Shown here: piece by piece, positions 44,308-52,633 of the stretch | How positions within the stretch are numbered: the first letter of the stretch is position 1 | Layout of the letters: each line of letters opens with the position of its first letter | NCBI RefSeq assembly: GCF_001040705.1 | Contig: NZ_CVQP01000010.1 | Span: forward strand, 198,251-262,250 | Direction: 5' to 3' | DNA length: 64,000 bases | Source of the DNA: Rhodococcus sp. RD6.2 | GTDB taxonomy: Bacteria; Actinomycetota; Actinomycetes; Mycobacteriales; Mycobacteriaceae | Position numbers and translations under genes: made by a program | The notes under the pieces: generated by a model | The model's input: the letters and a program-made list of their open reading frames with translations, nothing else | Told to the model about the DNA's origin: nothing | Databases searched by the model: none

Positions 44308-44904
44308 ATGTGGCGGGATGTGCGCGACTACGTGGCACTGACGCGGCGATCGCTGCGCCTCCGACACGACCCCCTCCGCAGACACCCCGACCGACTCGAA
44401 GCACTGCTCGCCGTCGGTCTCCTGCTCCTCCTCGTGGTGACGATTCCCCTCGCCGTGTGGCTCGGTGGCGCCGCCAGGGACCAGCAGTCGGCGCTCGCCG
44501 ACCAGCAAGCCCGTGATCATCGGCAGATCGTGGCCACCACGGTCGAGGACGCCACCAGCCAGCCCGTCGCCTCCGACGCCGTACCCGTCAGCATCGACTC
44601 CGCGCCCGCGCGGTGGGTCGTCGACGAGCGCCCCCACCGCGGCGACGTGCCCGTGAACGCAGACGCCCCCGCAGGTACCGAAGTGACGATCTGGGTCGAC
44701 GCGGACGGGAACCTCGCCGCTCCGCCCATCACCGACACCGCCGTGGCCACGGCCGGCGTGATGGTCGGTCTCTTCACCTGGACGTCCGTCGCCCTCGTCG
44801 CGACCACCGCCTTCCTCGGAGCCCGCGCCCTCCTCGACCGACGCAGGCGCAGGCAGTGGAGCGCGGACATCCGAGCCTTCCTCGGGTCCGCCACCTCGCA
44901 CTGA
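44308..44904 (+). CDS. Rv1733c-like membrane protein
   Basis: The protein has 198 aa. ATG 44308 follows AGGAGGGG. The layout is that of Rv1733c: a short cytoplasmic N-terminus with conserved RDPLRR-type residues (here HDPLRRHPDRLEALLAVG), a first membrane helix (residues of about 33-52), an extracytoplasmic domain of about 90 residues, a second helix (about 150-172) and an Arg-rich end. Rv1733c is a latency antigen in the DosR regulon, but its biochemical role is unknown. No DosR box was found here. Confidence 0.85.
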   Translation: MWRDVRDYVALTRRSLRLRHDPLRRHPDRLEALLAVGLLLLLVVTIPLAVWLGGAARDQQSALADQQARDHRQIVATTVEDATSQPVASDAVPVSIDSAPARWVVDERPHRGDVPVNADAPAGTEVTIWVDADGNLAAPPITDTAVATAGVMVGLFTWTSVALVATTAFLGARALLDRRRRRQWSADIRAFLGSATSH

Positions 44905-44922
44905 CCCGCTGCCGGCAGGCGG

Positions 44923-44973
44923 TCCCTAATGTCACATCGGGGAACGTCAAGTGACCCGATGTGACATTAGGGA
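44923..44973. terminator. Bidirectional terminator: 19-base perfect inverted repeat
   Basis: The arms TCCCTAATGTCACATCGGG (44923-44941) and its exact complement (44955-44973) flank a 13-base loop between two convergent genes whose stops are at 44904 and 44987. The perfect pairing and position support transcription termination in both directions. Confidence 0.75.
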
Positions 44974-44986
44974 ACCCCGGGCGCTG

Positions 44987-45916
44987 TCAGCCGAGCTGCG
45001 GCATGACCTCGGACGCGACGAGCTCGAGCTGGTCGAGGTCGCCCAGATCGAGGGTCTGCAGGTAGATGCGGGTCGAGCCGAGTTCGGCGTACCGGCCGAT
45101 CTTGTCGACCAGTTCGGCGGGCGAGCCGGCGAGACCGTTGGTGCGCAGTTCGTCGACCTCGCGTCCGATGGCGGCGGCGCGACGCTCGATTTCGGCGTCG
45201 TTCCGGCCGCAGCACAGGACGAGCGCGTTGGAGTAGACGAGTTCGCCGGGATCGCGGTCTGCGGCCCGGCAGGCGCTGCGCACCCGCTCGAACTGGGTGG
45301 CCGTCGCGTCGAGCGATCCGAACGGCACGTTGAATTCGTCGGCGTAGCGAGCGGCCAGTTCGGGGGTGCGTTTGCGGCCGTTGCCTCCGATGAGGATCGG
45401 GGGCCCCGCGTGCTGGTGGGGCTTCGGGAGTGCGGGGGAGTCGACGATGCGGTGGTGGGCCCCCTCGTAGGAGAACGTGTCGCCGATCGGCGTCTTCCAC
45501 ATCCCGGTGATGACGGCGAGTGCGTCCTCGAGGCGGTCGAAGCGTTCCTTCAGCGGCGGGAACGGGATGCCGTAGGCGAGGTGTTCCTCCTCGTACCAGC
45601 CCGCGCCGAGACCGAAGTCGACGCGGCCGCCGCTCATCGCGTCGACCTGCGCGACGGCGATCGCGAGGGGGCCGGGGTGGCGGAACGTCGCGGAGGTGAC
45701 GAGTGTTCCGAGGCGGATGGTGGACGTTTCGCGGGCGATGCCCGCGAGGGTGATCCAGGCGTCCGTCGGTCCGGGAAGGCCGTCCGAGTTCATTGCCAGG
45801 TAGTGGTCGGAGCGGAAGAACGCGCCGTACCCGAGTTGTTCGGCGGCCTGGGCGACCCGCAGCAGTTGTTCGTAGGTTGCGCCCTGTTGGGGTTCGGTGA
45901 AGATACGCAGTTCCAT
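44987..45916 (-). CDS. LLM-class F420-dependent oxidoreductase
   Basis: The protein has 309 aa. The luciferase-like TIM barrel is evident from the start MELRIFTEPQQGATYEQLLRVAQAAEQLGYGAFFRSDHYL, then IRLGTLVTSATFRHPGPLA, VDAMSGGRVDFGLGAGW and PILIGGNGRKRT. The pattern fits the F420-dependent LLM group common in mycolata (TIGR03560-like). The substrate is unknown. It starts next to a cluster of DnaA-box-like sequences. Confidence 0.85.
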   Translation of the reverse strand: MELRIFTEPQQGATYEQLLRVAQAAEQLGYGAFFRSDHYLAMNSDGLPGPTDAWITLAGIARETSTIRLGTLVTSATFRHPGPLAIAVAQVDAMSGGRVDFGLGAGWYEEEHLAYGIPFPPLKERFDRLEDALAVITGMWKTPIGDTFSYEGAHHRIVDSPALPKPHQHAGPPILIGGNGRKRTPELAARYADEFNVPFGSLDATATQFERVRSACRAADRDPGELVYSNALVLCCGRNDAEIERRAAAIGREVDELRTNGLAGSPAELVDKIGRYAELGSTRIYLQTLDLGDLDQLELVASEVMPQLG

Positions 45917-45975
45917 GCCGTCAACTCTGCCCGATGCCGGGTCGCACCGCCGCGCTCGTAGTGTTGTGCACTATC

Positions 45976-46102
45976 TGTGAACAACCTTGTGGAGACTGTG
46001 GATAACTCGGTGGACAAATTGTGGCTTGGGTCACAGCGCGGCCCGGAAGATGCCGGATGGCCTGTGGAAACCCGTCCACAACGATCCACGGTCTGTGGAA
46101 TT
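45976..46102. other. Cluster of DnaA-box-like sequences
   Basis: Within 127 bases there are one perfect box (TGTGGATAA, 45997-46005, complement TTATCCACA) and two with one mismatch (TGTGAACAA at 45976-45984, GGTGGACAA at 46009-46017). Weaker ones are TTGTGGAGA (45987-45995), TGTGGAAAC (46063-46071), CCGTCCACA (46072-46080) and TGTGGAATT (46094-46102). It lies between divergent genes and has no dnaA or dnaN beside it. Confidence 0.55.
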
Positions 46103-46166
46103 CACACCTGGGGACCGAACGCGAACTCGAATGCCGAGCCTGTGCAGAACGTGACAGTATCGAGGC

Positions 46167-46511
46167 GTGAGCTTCGCTGACGTTCCCACCGCCCCGGTGT
46201 CGGAGGTTCCCGCGCCGCCGTACACGGACGCGGTCCTCCTCGACATCCGCGAGGACGACGAATGGGCGGACGGGCACGCCCCCGACGCCCTGCACATCCC
46301 GATGAACGACATCCCCGCCCGGATGGACGACATCGACATCGACGCTGTCGTCTACGTGGTGTGCCGGTCCGGGGGCCGGTCGATGAGCGTCGTCCCATAC
46401 CTCAATCAGAACGGATTCGAGGCCGTCAACGTCGCGGGCGGCATGGTCGCCTGGCAGAAATCCGGTCGTCCCCTGGTTGCGGACGACGGCAGGGCGGCGA
46501 AGATCTACTAG
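46167..46511 (+). CDS. Rhodanese-domain protein
   Basis: The protein has 114 aa from GTG 46167. It is a single rhodanese domain: AVLLDIREDDEWADGHAPDALHIPM, then the active-site loop VVCRSGGRS with the persulfide-carrying Cys, and GFEAVNVAGGMVAWQ. It would carry sulfane sulfur for thiosulfate or persulfide chemistry. The next gene starts immediately after its stop, making an operon with the DUF4328 and phosphodiesterase genes. Confidence 0.9.
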   Translation: MSFADVPTAPVSEVPAPPYTDAVLLDIREDDEWADGHAPDALHIPMNDIPARMDDIDIDAVVYVVCRSGGRSMSVVPYLNQNGFEAVNVAGGMVAWQKSGRPLVADDGRAAKIY

Positions 46512-47414
46512 ATGAGCGTCCAGGTCTGCGTTCGCTGCGCCAACCGTTGGCCCGTCGTCGGTGCGCCCGCCCGCTGGTGTCCCGGGTGCCGCGGCGCGTT
46601 GATGTCCCCGATTCGTCCCGGCCGCGTCGAGCCGCGTGAGGGCCGGAACTTCCGGTGGGTCGCGCGCCGACCCGGCGCCCGGTCGCTGCCTGCCGCACCT
46701 CGCGGTGTCGCCGACGACCGGACACCCACCTACCGGGAGACGCCGCGGTGGGGTCTGACGGACCCCCGGGAAGCCGATGCCCCGGCCCTGCAGACACGCA
46801 CCGAGCGGCTCGCCGAGGTCGCGCCGACCCTGCTGGGCGCCACGGCCGCGTTGTTCGCACTGGCCGCCGTCGCCGAACTTCTCCGGTATGCCCTGCTGCT
46901 GTACAACCGCACCGCCCTCGTATCGCCGACGCTGCTCGCCGTCTCGGATGCACTGGTGTTCACGATGGGTGTGGTGGCGCCGATGGTCGCGTTCGCGGCG
47001 GCGGCCGCGTCGGTGGCGTGGCTGCTCGGTGCTCGACGCTCCGCGTGGGAGGCCGTGGGCCGGGAGGATCCCCGCTCCCCGGCGGCCGTCGCGTTCGGAT
47101 GCCTTGTTCCGGTGGCGAACCTGGTCTGGCCCGGAGTGTTCCTCACCGAACTCGCCACCACGGACGACCGGATCCGGTTGCTGGTGCGGGTGTGGTGGGC
47201 GACGTGGGCGACCAGCGGCGTGATGCTTGTGGTGAGCCTCGTGTGGCGTTCCCACGACTCCCTGCAGGCCCGCGCCAACGGGGTTCTCTTCGCGGTCGTG
47301 ATGAACCTGGTCGCGGCCGCGGTGGCGGTGCTGACACTGATGGTGATGCGCCGCGTCGACGGCCTCGACCTCGGTGGTCGGCCGCGGTCCCGGACCCGGT
47401 GGGTGGTCGCGTGA
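46512..47414 (+). CDS. DUF4328 membrane protein with N-terminal zinc ribbon
   Basis: The protein has 300 aa. The ATG is directly next to the rhodanese stop. The first 30 residues form a CxxC...CxxC zinc ribbon (QVCVRCANRWPV, WCPGCRGA). After a Pro/Arg-rich linker there are about six hydrophobic helices of the DUF4328 type (LRYALLLYNRTALVS, VAWLLGARRSAWEAVG, NLVWPGVFLTEL). The function is unknown. Its stop overlaps the GTG of the phosphodiesterase gene (GTGA). Confidence 0.8.
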   Translation: MSVQVCVRCANRWPVVGAPARWCPGCRGALMSPIRPGRVEPREGRNFRWVARRPGARSLPAAPRGVADDRTPTYRETPRWGLTDPREADAPALQTRTERLAEVAPTLLGATAALFALAAVAELLRYALLLYNRTALVSPTLLAVSDALVFTMGVVAPMVAFAAAAASVAWLLGARRSAWEAVGREDPRSPAAVAFGCLVPVANLVWPGVFLTELATTDDRIRLLVRVWWATWATSGVMLVVSLVWRSHDSLQARANGVLFAVVMNLVAAAVAVLTLMVMRRVDGLDLGGRPRSRTRWVVA

Positions 47415-48169
47415 GTCCGGACCGCAGGGGCCCGCTCGTCGTCGCGCACCGGGGCGCGTCCGCCGCACTGCCCGAGCACACACTCGCCGCCTACGAACTC
47501 GCCCTCAAGGAGGGTGCGGACGGACTCGAGTGCGATGTGCGGCTGACGCGGGACGGGCATCTGGTGTGTGTCCACGACCGCACCGTCGACCGCACCTCGA
47601 CGGGGACGGGAGTGGTCAGCGAGATGACGCTCGGCAACCTGTCGGAGCTGGAGTTCGGTGGCAACGGCGAGCCGGTGCTGACCCTCGCCGAGCTCATCAC
47701 CCTCGTGCTCGACCACACCTCACGGCCGACGAAACTGTTCATCGAGACGAAGCACCCGGTGCGGTTCGGTGGTCTCGTCGAGAGCAAGGTCCTCGCGGAG
47801 CTGGCCCGATTCGGGCTGGCCGCACCACCGTCCGCGACCCATTCCCGCGCGGTCGTCATGTCGTTCTCGGCGGGAGCGGTGTGGCGGATCCGCCGTTCGG
47901 CCCCGCTGCTGCCGACCGTCCTGCTGGGGGAGTCGTCGCGCTATCTCGGCGGTGGCGCCGCGACGACGGTCGGCGCGACCGCGGTGGGCCCGTCGATCAA
48001 ATCGCTGCGCGAGCACCCGGAGATCGTCGATCGGGCGGCCGCGGCCGGACGGGCCACCTACTGCTGGACGGTGGACGACCGCAGCGACGTCGAGTTGTGC
48101 CGTGACCTCGGGGTCGGGTGGGTGGCCACCAACCATCCGGGGCGGACCCGGGAGTGGTTGGGCCGCTGA
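47411..48169 (+). CDS. Glycerophosphodiester phosphodiesterase
   Basis: The protein has 252 aa from GTG 47411, overlapping the previous stop. The GDPD TIM barrel is clear: VVAHRGASAALPEHTLAAYELAL holds the catalytic HR and the first Glu, LECDVRLTRDGHLVCVHD gives ExD and the second catalytic His, and FIETKHP a further Glu. YCWTVDD and GWVATNHPG close the barrel. It hydrolyses deacylated phospholipids to glycerol-3-phosphate and an alcohol. It has no signal peptide, so it is a cytoplasmic UgpQ-like enzyme. Confidence 0.9.
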   Translation: MSPDRRGPLVVAHRGASAALPEHTLAAYELALKEGADGLECDVRLTRDGHLVCVHDRTVDRTSTGTGVVSEMTLGNLSELEFGGNGEPVLTLAELITLVLDHTSRPTKLFIETKHPVRFGGLVESKVLAELARFGLAAPPSATHSRAVVMSFSAGAVWRIRRSAPLLPTVLLGESSRYLGGGAATTVGATAVGPSIKSLREHPEIVDRAAAAGRATYCWTVDDRSDVELCRDLGVGWVATNHPGRTREWLGR

Positions 48170-48237
48170 CGGCGGCCTCGACGCAGACAGTGCTGAGCGC
48201 TGCCTCGCGGCAGGTCCGGGAGTGTAGGTTTCCCGAC

Positions 48238-49149
48238 GTGGGTAAGAGCAAAAGAAACAGTGGTCCGAAGCCCGACAGCAACCGCGCCGCGAAGCTGGCC
48301 GAGCGGCGCGCAGCGCAGGAGGCGGCCGCGTCGACCGCGGTGGCGCGTCCATTCGAGGGCCTCGCGGCCGAGTGCGATCTGATCGCGCTGCGCGAGTTCG
48401 TCCCGTCCGCGACGGCGCCGCTGCCCGTGACGTCGGGCGAGCGCGCCGTGACGGTCGCGACGGTGCTGCCCGGCGCGGTCGCCGCACTGGTGCGTGACGA
48501 GGACACCCCGACCGGTTTCGTGGGCCTGCAGGTGCAGGTCCAGTCGCCCGACCTGGGCGCGGATCTCGCGGCGGCCGCGACGTGGGCGACCACGGCGGCC
48601 CCCGGTGAGTCGTTGACGTCGGCGAACCCGACTTCGGACGGTCCGCGACTCGCGGACGTGGTCGACCCGAACGCTGCCCTCGACATCACCGTGTACCAGG
48701 ACTTCAACTGGTGGATTCCGGAGGGCGTCACCCCGGCGCCGGAGGTCGCGGCGACGGTCGAGCAGGCCAACTCGGTGATCATGCCGTCCGCGCGACTCGA
48801 GGCCGACGGCGTCGTCGCGGCGTGGTGGGTCGACGCGGGGGAGAAGGCACACCTGCGCTGGGTGCGTCCCGAGGACGAGGACGCGCTGATGCTGGCGCTG
48901 GCGCGCGTGCACGCGTCCGGTGGCCTTCACCTCGGTGAGGGCTCCCGGTACGCGGGCTCGTTCCGCGCCCACGGACTGCTGGTGCCGGTGTTCGACCTGG
49001 ACCCCGAGAAGCACGCGCAGGAGTGGGCGGCTGCGACCGCAGAACTGGGCGACCGCCTCGCACAGGCGCTCGCCGTCGACGCCCCGCTGACCTCCGACGA
49101 GCGGCGCGCCCGCGACGGCCTCCGCGGTCGCCAGATCACCCTGCGCTGA
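48238..49149 (+). CDS. DUF5926 protein
   Basis: The protein has 303 aa from GTG 48238 (VGKSKRNSGPKPDSNRAAKLAERRAAQ). The very basic N-terminus resembles SecC-like/nucleic-acid-binding tails. The main body is acidic and soluble (LDITVYQDFNWWIPEG, VVAAWWVDAGEKAHLRWVRPEDEDALMLALARVHASG). The family is actinobacterial and of unknown function. TAGGTT at 48224-48229 lies only 8 bases before the start codon, which suggests a leaderless mRNA. Confidence 0.75.
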   Translation: MGKSKRNSGPKPDSNRAAKLAERRAAQEAAASTAVARPFEGLAAECDLIALREFVPSATAPLPVTSGERAVTVATVLPGAVAALVRDEDTPTGFVGLQVQVQSPDLGADLAAAATWATTAAPGESLTSANPTSDGPRLADVVDPNAALDITVYQDFNWWIPEGVTPAPEVAATVEQANSVIMPSARLEADGVVAAWWVDAGEKAHLRWVRPEDEDALMLALARVHASGGLHLGEGSRYAGSFRAHGLLVPVFDLDPEKHAQEWAAATAELGDRLAQALAVDAPLTSDERRARDGLRGRQITLR

Positions 49150-49167
49150 GGCGACTCCGCCGCCGGT

Positions 49168-49203
49168 GAGCGAGTTCGGTAGCCAGCGCCACCGAACTCG
49201 CTC
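49168..49203. terminator. Palindromic hairpin after the DUF5926 gene
   Basis: GAGCGAGTTCGGT (49168-49180) pairs with ACCGAACTCGCTC (49191-49203) over a 10-base loop. It is a terminator candidate and a second copy of the palindromic element found inside copD. Confidence 0.6.
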
Positions 49204-49286
49204 ATCCGGCCGAAGGCGAGTGGATTGGCAGCAAACTGCCAGGTTCACCCAACCAAATCTCTAGGCAAACAGTGTGTGCTGTCTGG

Positions 49287-49303
49287 GTAAACAAAACGTT
49301 TAC
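49287..49303. promoter_or_regulatory. Operator candidate GTAAAC-N5-GTTTAC
   Basis: This perfect six-base inverted repeat lies 30 bases before the VTC gene in an AT-rich patch, so it may be bound by a regulator of the VTC/DUF4956/CotH operon. Confidence 0.45.
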
Positions 49304-49332
49304 GGAACCAGACATCACGGAAGGCTGAGCCG

Positions 49333-50244
49333 ATGGGACTGTTCGACCGATTCCGCTCCCCCTCGCCGGAGGGCAGGCACCGGACGGAGGACGCGCCCAC
49401 CGAACCGACCGGATATCAGCAGACCGCGAGCAGGTTGCACGCGTTCAACCGGTACGAGATCAAGTACTTCGTCGACGAGTTGAAGGTCCCCGAGTTGCGG
49501 CGGGAACTGTCCGCGCGCATGGACAGCGACCCGTTCTCGCCGCTCGGCGGATACCCCGTGACGTCGCTCTACTACGACACCCCCGACCTGCGGTTCTACT
49601 GGGAGAAGATCGAGGGTCTGAAGTTCCGACGCAAGCTCCGCCTGCGCCTGTACGGGCTGCCGGAGGAGTGCACCGACGAGACCCCGGTGCAGATCGAGAT
49701 CAAACAGCGCGTCAACCGGGTGACGCAGAAGCGTCGCATCGCCCTGCCGTACGGCGTCACGCAGCGCTGGCTGAACGGCCGCGAGGAATTCGAGTGTCAC
49801 CCCACCCAGCGGTCGTTCGTCAACGAGGTGACGACGCTGATCGGCAACCTCGACCTGCGGCCCGTCGTCACGACCGGCTACCTGCGTGAGGCCTTCGTCG
49901 GTCGCGAGGCCGACCTCGGCCTGCGGGTCACGATCGACCACAAGGTGCACGGCCGTGACCGTGACTTCCACTTCGCTTCCGGGGCGGAGAACCGGTTCAC
50001 GCTGCCGCCGAAGCTGGCGGTCGTCGAGCTCAAGGCGAACGAGCGCGTTCCCTACTGGGCGACGGATCTGACTGCGCGACTGAACATGTCGGTCATCCGG
50101 GTGTCCAAGTACTGCCAGTCGATAGAGGCGTTCGGAATGGCTCCTCGATCTCGTAGCGGCTCACCGGAACTCGTACTCCCCACGGGATACGACGACCGCG
50201 CACCCGCCGACGTGCTCGACAACTCCGTCCGCACCGCGAGCTGA
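49333..50244 (+). CDS. VTC-domain (polyphosphate polymerase-like) protein
   Basis: The protein has 303 aa. The VTC domain spans about residues 35-260: NRYEIKYFVDELKVPELRRELSARM, VTSLYYDTPDLRFYWEK, KFRRKLRLRLYG, VQIEIKQRVNRVTQKRR, and VVELKANERVPYW. The basic tunnel residues and Glu metal ligands match the catalytic domain of yeast Vtc4, which makes polyphosphate from ATP. In bacteria VTC proteins occur with DUF4956 and CotH, as here. The product has not been shown for this triad. Confidence 0.88.
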   Translation: MGLFDRFRSPSPEGRHRTEDAPTEPTGYQQTASRLHAFNRYEIKYFVDELKVPELRRELSARMDSDPFSPLGGYPVTSLYYDTPDLRFYWEKIEGLKFRRKLRLRLYGLPEECTDETPVQIEIKQRVNRVTQKRRIALPYGVTQRWLNGREEFECHPTQRSFVNEVTTLIGNLDLRPVVTTGYLREAFVGREADLGLRVTIDHKVHGRDRDFHFASGAENRFTLPPKLAVVELKANERVPYWATDLTARLNMSVIRVSKYCQSIEAFGMAPRSRSGSPELVLPTGYDDRAPADVLDNSVRTAS

Positions 50245-50298
50245 CGGTCACACCGAACCATCTCCTTCACCCTTCACGACCATCGAGACAGGAAATCC

Positions 50299-50976
50299 AT
50301 GACCCTCGACCTGCAAGACTTGAGCGGGACGTTCAGCACACTCGACATCATCGTGTCGTTGTCACTGTCGTTCGTGTTGTCCGCGATCATCGGCTGGGTC
50401 TACCGCTACACCCACAAGAACGTCTCCTACAGCCAGTCCTACGTGCAGACCCTCGTGATGGTCGGCATGGTCATCTCGCTGATCATGCTCGTGGTCGGCT
50501 CCAACATCGCACGTGCCTTCGCGCTCGTCGGTGCGCTGTCCGTCGTCCGATTCCGCAACGCGATCAAGGAAACTCGTGATGTCGGGTTCATCTTCCTGGT
50601 GATGGCGATCGGCATGACGACCGGTACCCGGTTCTATCTGCTGGCCATCGCGGCGACGGTCGCGATCTGCCTGGTGCTGCTGATCATGAACAGGTTCAGC
50701 TGGTTCAAGCTCGACGTCCATCGTCAGGTGGTCAAGGTTCAGGTGCCGCCCGAGCAGGAGTACTCCGCGCTCGTCGAGGACGTCATGATCCAGTACTGCA
50801 CGGAGTTCGAACTCGTCTCCACAGAAGCGGTTCGCGCGGGCGCGCTGAACGAGCTCTACTACACCGCGCAGTTGAAGAAGGGTCGCAAGTCCACCGAACT
50901 GATCGCCGCACTCAGTGGGGTCAACTCCGGTCAACGCGTCACCGTCCTGACCGGATACGACCAGACGGACATCTGA
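50299..50976 (+). CDS. DUF4956 membrane protein
   Basis: The protein has 225 aa. Three to four helices lie in the first 130 residues (IIVSLSLSFVLSAIIGWVY, TLVMVGMVISLIMLVVGS, VGFIFLVMAIGMTTGTRFY). The diagnostic segment is ARAFALVGALSVVRFRNAIKETRD. A soluble C-terminal domain follows. The family is always linked to VTC/CotH genes and may form the membrane part of a transport or modification system. The stop overlaps the CotH start (TGATG). Confidence 0.85.
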   Translation: MTLDLQDLSGTFSTLDIIVSLSLSFVLSAIIGWVYRYTHKNVSYSQSYVQTLVMVGMVISLIMLVVGSNIARAFALVGALSVVRFRNAIKETRDVGFIFLVMAIGMTTGTRFYLLAIAATVAICLVLLIMNRFSWFKLDVHRQVVKVQVPPEQEYSALVEDVMIQYCTEFELVSTEAVRAGALNELYYTAQLKKGRKSTELIAALSGVNSGQRVTVLTGYDQTDI

Positions 50977-52604
50977 TGCACCCGACGAACACGTCCGGTT
51001 CGATTCCGCCCAAGAGCAGGTTCCGGCACAGGATTCCGACGTCACTGCGCCAGCACTGGAAGCTGCTGGCGGTGTTCGCCGCGTTCGTGACGATCATGGC
51101 CACCGTCTTCGGGGCCACTCGCATTCGGCCCCAGATCACGGGTGACGCCACGATCATCGCGTCCGAGGTCACCGACAACATCGCCGGCACCGTCGACCTG
51201 TTCGACGACTCCGTCTCCCACGAGGTGTCCCTCGACATCACCGATGCCGAGTACCAGGACATGATCACGACGTTCCAGAAGACGGGTGAGAAGAAGTGGG
51301 TCACCGCCGACATCACCATCGACGGGACCTTCGTGAACGACGTGTCGATCCGCCTGAAAGGCAACTCCACTCTGATGGGAGTGCGGGGCGAGAACGCCAT
51401 GCCAGGCGGTGAGGGGTTCACTCCACCGGAGGGGATGGAGATTCCGGAAGGCATGGAGATGCAGGAGGGATTCAACCCGATGGGAGCGATGGGAACGCAG
51501 GCATCGGAGGATGATCCGACGTCCCTGCCACTGCTCGTCAGTTTCGACGAGAACGAATCCGGGCGCGCCTACCAGGGATTGACCGAACTGTCCGTCCGGC
51601 CGGGATCGCCGGTGCTCAACGAAGCGATGTCGCTGTCGTTGACGGGCGACACCGGGCAGGCCACCCAGCGGTACGCCTACACGGTGTACTCGATCAACGA
51701 CAGTGCCACCACTACCCGACTGGTTCTCGAACACCCCGACGATCTGTACGCCAATACCCTGTACGAATCCGGCGGCTACCTCTACAAGGCAGACGCGAAC
51801 TCGCGCTTCGAGTACGCAGGCGATGACCAGTCGGCCTACGCCGACCAGTTCAAGCAGATCAACGCCGTGGACAGCGGCAACCTGCAGCCGATCATCAACT
51901 TCCTGAAGTGGCTGGACACGGCGAGTGACGAGGAGTTCGACGCACACCTCGCCGCCTGGGTGGACGTCGACTCCTTCGCCGACTACCTGGCCACGCAGAA
52001 CCTGCTCGTCAACGCCGACGACATGAGCGGCCCGGGGCAGAACTACTACCTCTGGTACGACCTCGAGACGGAGAAGATCACCGTGGTCTCGTGGGATCTC
52101 AACCTCGCGATGCAGGGGGACACCTCCACCGGGCCGCACGACGCGGTCTCGATGGGGATGCCCGGCGGCGACGCACCGGGCGGTGCCACGGCGCGCGAAG
52201 ACATGACGCCCCCCGAAGGCATGACGCCTCCCGAGGGAATGATGTTGCCGGAAGGCATGACTCCGCCCGCCGCCGCCACCGACACCGTCGACGCGTCGTC
52301 CACGACGGACGGTCGGACACCGGGGCCGGGGATGGGTGGCCGCGGCGGACCGCAGGTCGAGAACACGCTGAAGACCCGGTTCATGGAATCCGATGCCTTC
52401 ACCGCACCGTACGAGGAGGCCTACTGGGACCTGTTCGACCGGATGTACGCCGACGGACTCGCCTCGGACACCCTGGACCGGTTGGCGAACACGATCCCGG
52501 TCAGCGACGGGCTCACCGCAGAGGACCTGGAGTCGGCCGTCGCCGAGATGCGGACCTGGATCGATCAGCGCACCGTGGCACTGTCCGAGCAGCGCACCGC
52601 CTGA
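50976..52604 (+). CDS. CotH-family kinase-like protein with PEGM repeats
   Basis: The protein has 542 aa. One N-terminal membrane helix (about residues 28-48) anchors an outer domain. The CotH core is seen in SIRLKGNSTLMGVRG, YLATQNLLVNADDMSGPGQNYYLWYD and ITVVSWDLNLAMQ, where N, D and WD/N residues match the atypical-kinase active site of spore-coat CotH. Two low-complexity inserts repeat Pro-Glu-Gly-Met (residues of about 148-168 and about 405-430, e.g. PPEGMTPPEGMMLPEGMTPP). Translational coupling to DUF4956 is clear. It may phosphorylate extracellular proteins. Confidence 0.88.
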   Translation: MHPTNTSGSIPPKSRFRHRIPTSLRQHWKLLAVFAAFVTIMATVFGATRIRPQITGDATIIASEVTDNIAGTVDLFDDSVSHEVSLDITDAEYQDMITTFQKTGEKKWVTADITIDGTFVNDVSIRLKGNSTLMGVRGENAMPGGEGFTPPEGMEIPEGMEMQEGFNPMGAMGTQASEDDPTSLPLLVSFDENESGRAYQGLTELSVRPGSPVLNEAMSLSLTGDTGQATQRYAYTVYSINDSATTTRLVLEHPDDLYANTLYESGGYLYKADANSRFEYAGDDQSAYADQFKQINAVDSGNLQPIINFLKWLDTASDEEFDAHLAAWVDVDSFADYLATQNLLVNADDMSGPGQNYYLWYDLETEKITVVSWDLNLAMQGDTSTGPHDAVSMGMPGGDAPGGATAREDMTPPEGMTPPEGMMLPEGMTPPAAATDTVDASSTTDGRTPGPGMGGRGGPQVENTLKTRFMESDAFTAPYEEAYWDLFDRMYADGLASDTLDRLANTIPVSDGLTAEDLESAVAEMRTWIDQRTVALSEQRTA

Positions 52605-52633
52605 TCGCCGTGGGAGCTGTCACGTGATTCGGG

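Noticed and set aside
45976-46102. Chromosomal replication origin
   Set aside because: There is a box cluster but no dnaA, dnaN, recF or gyrB nearby and no strongly AT-rich unwinding region, so oriC is not claimed.
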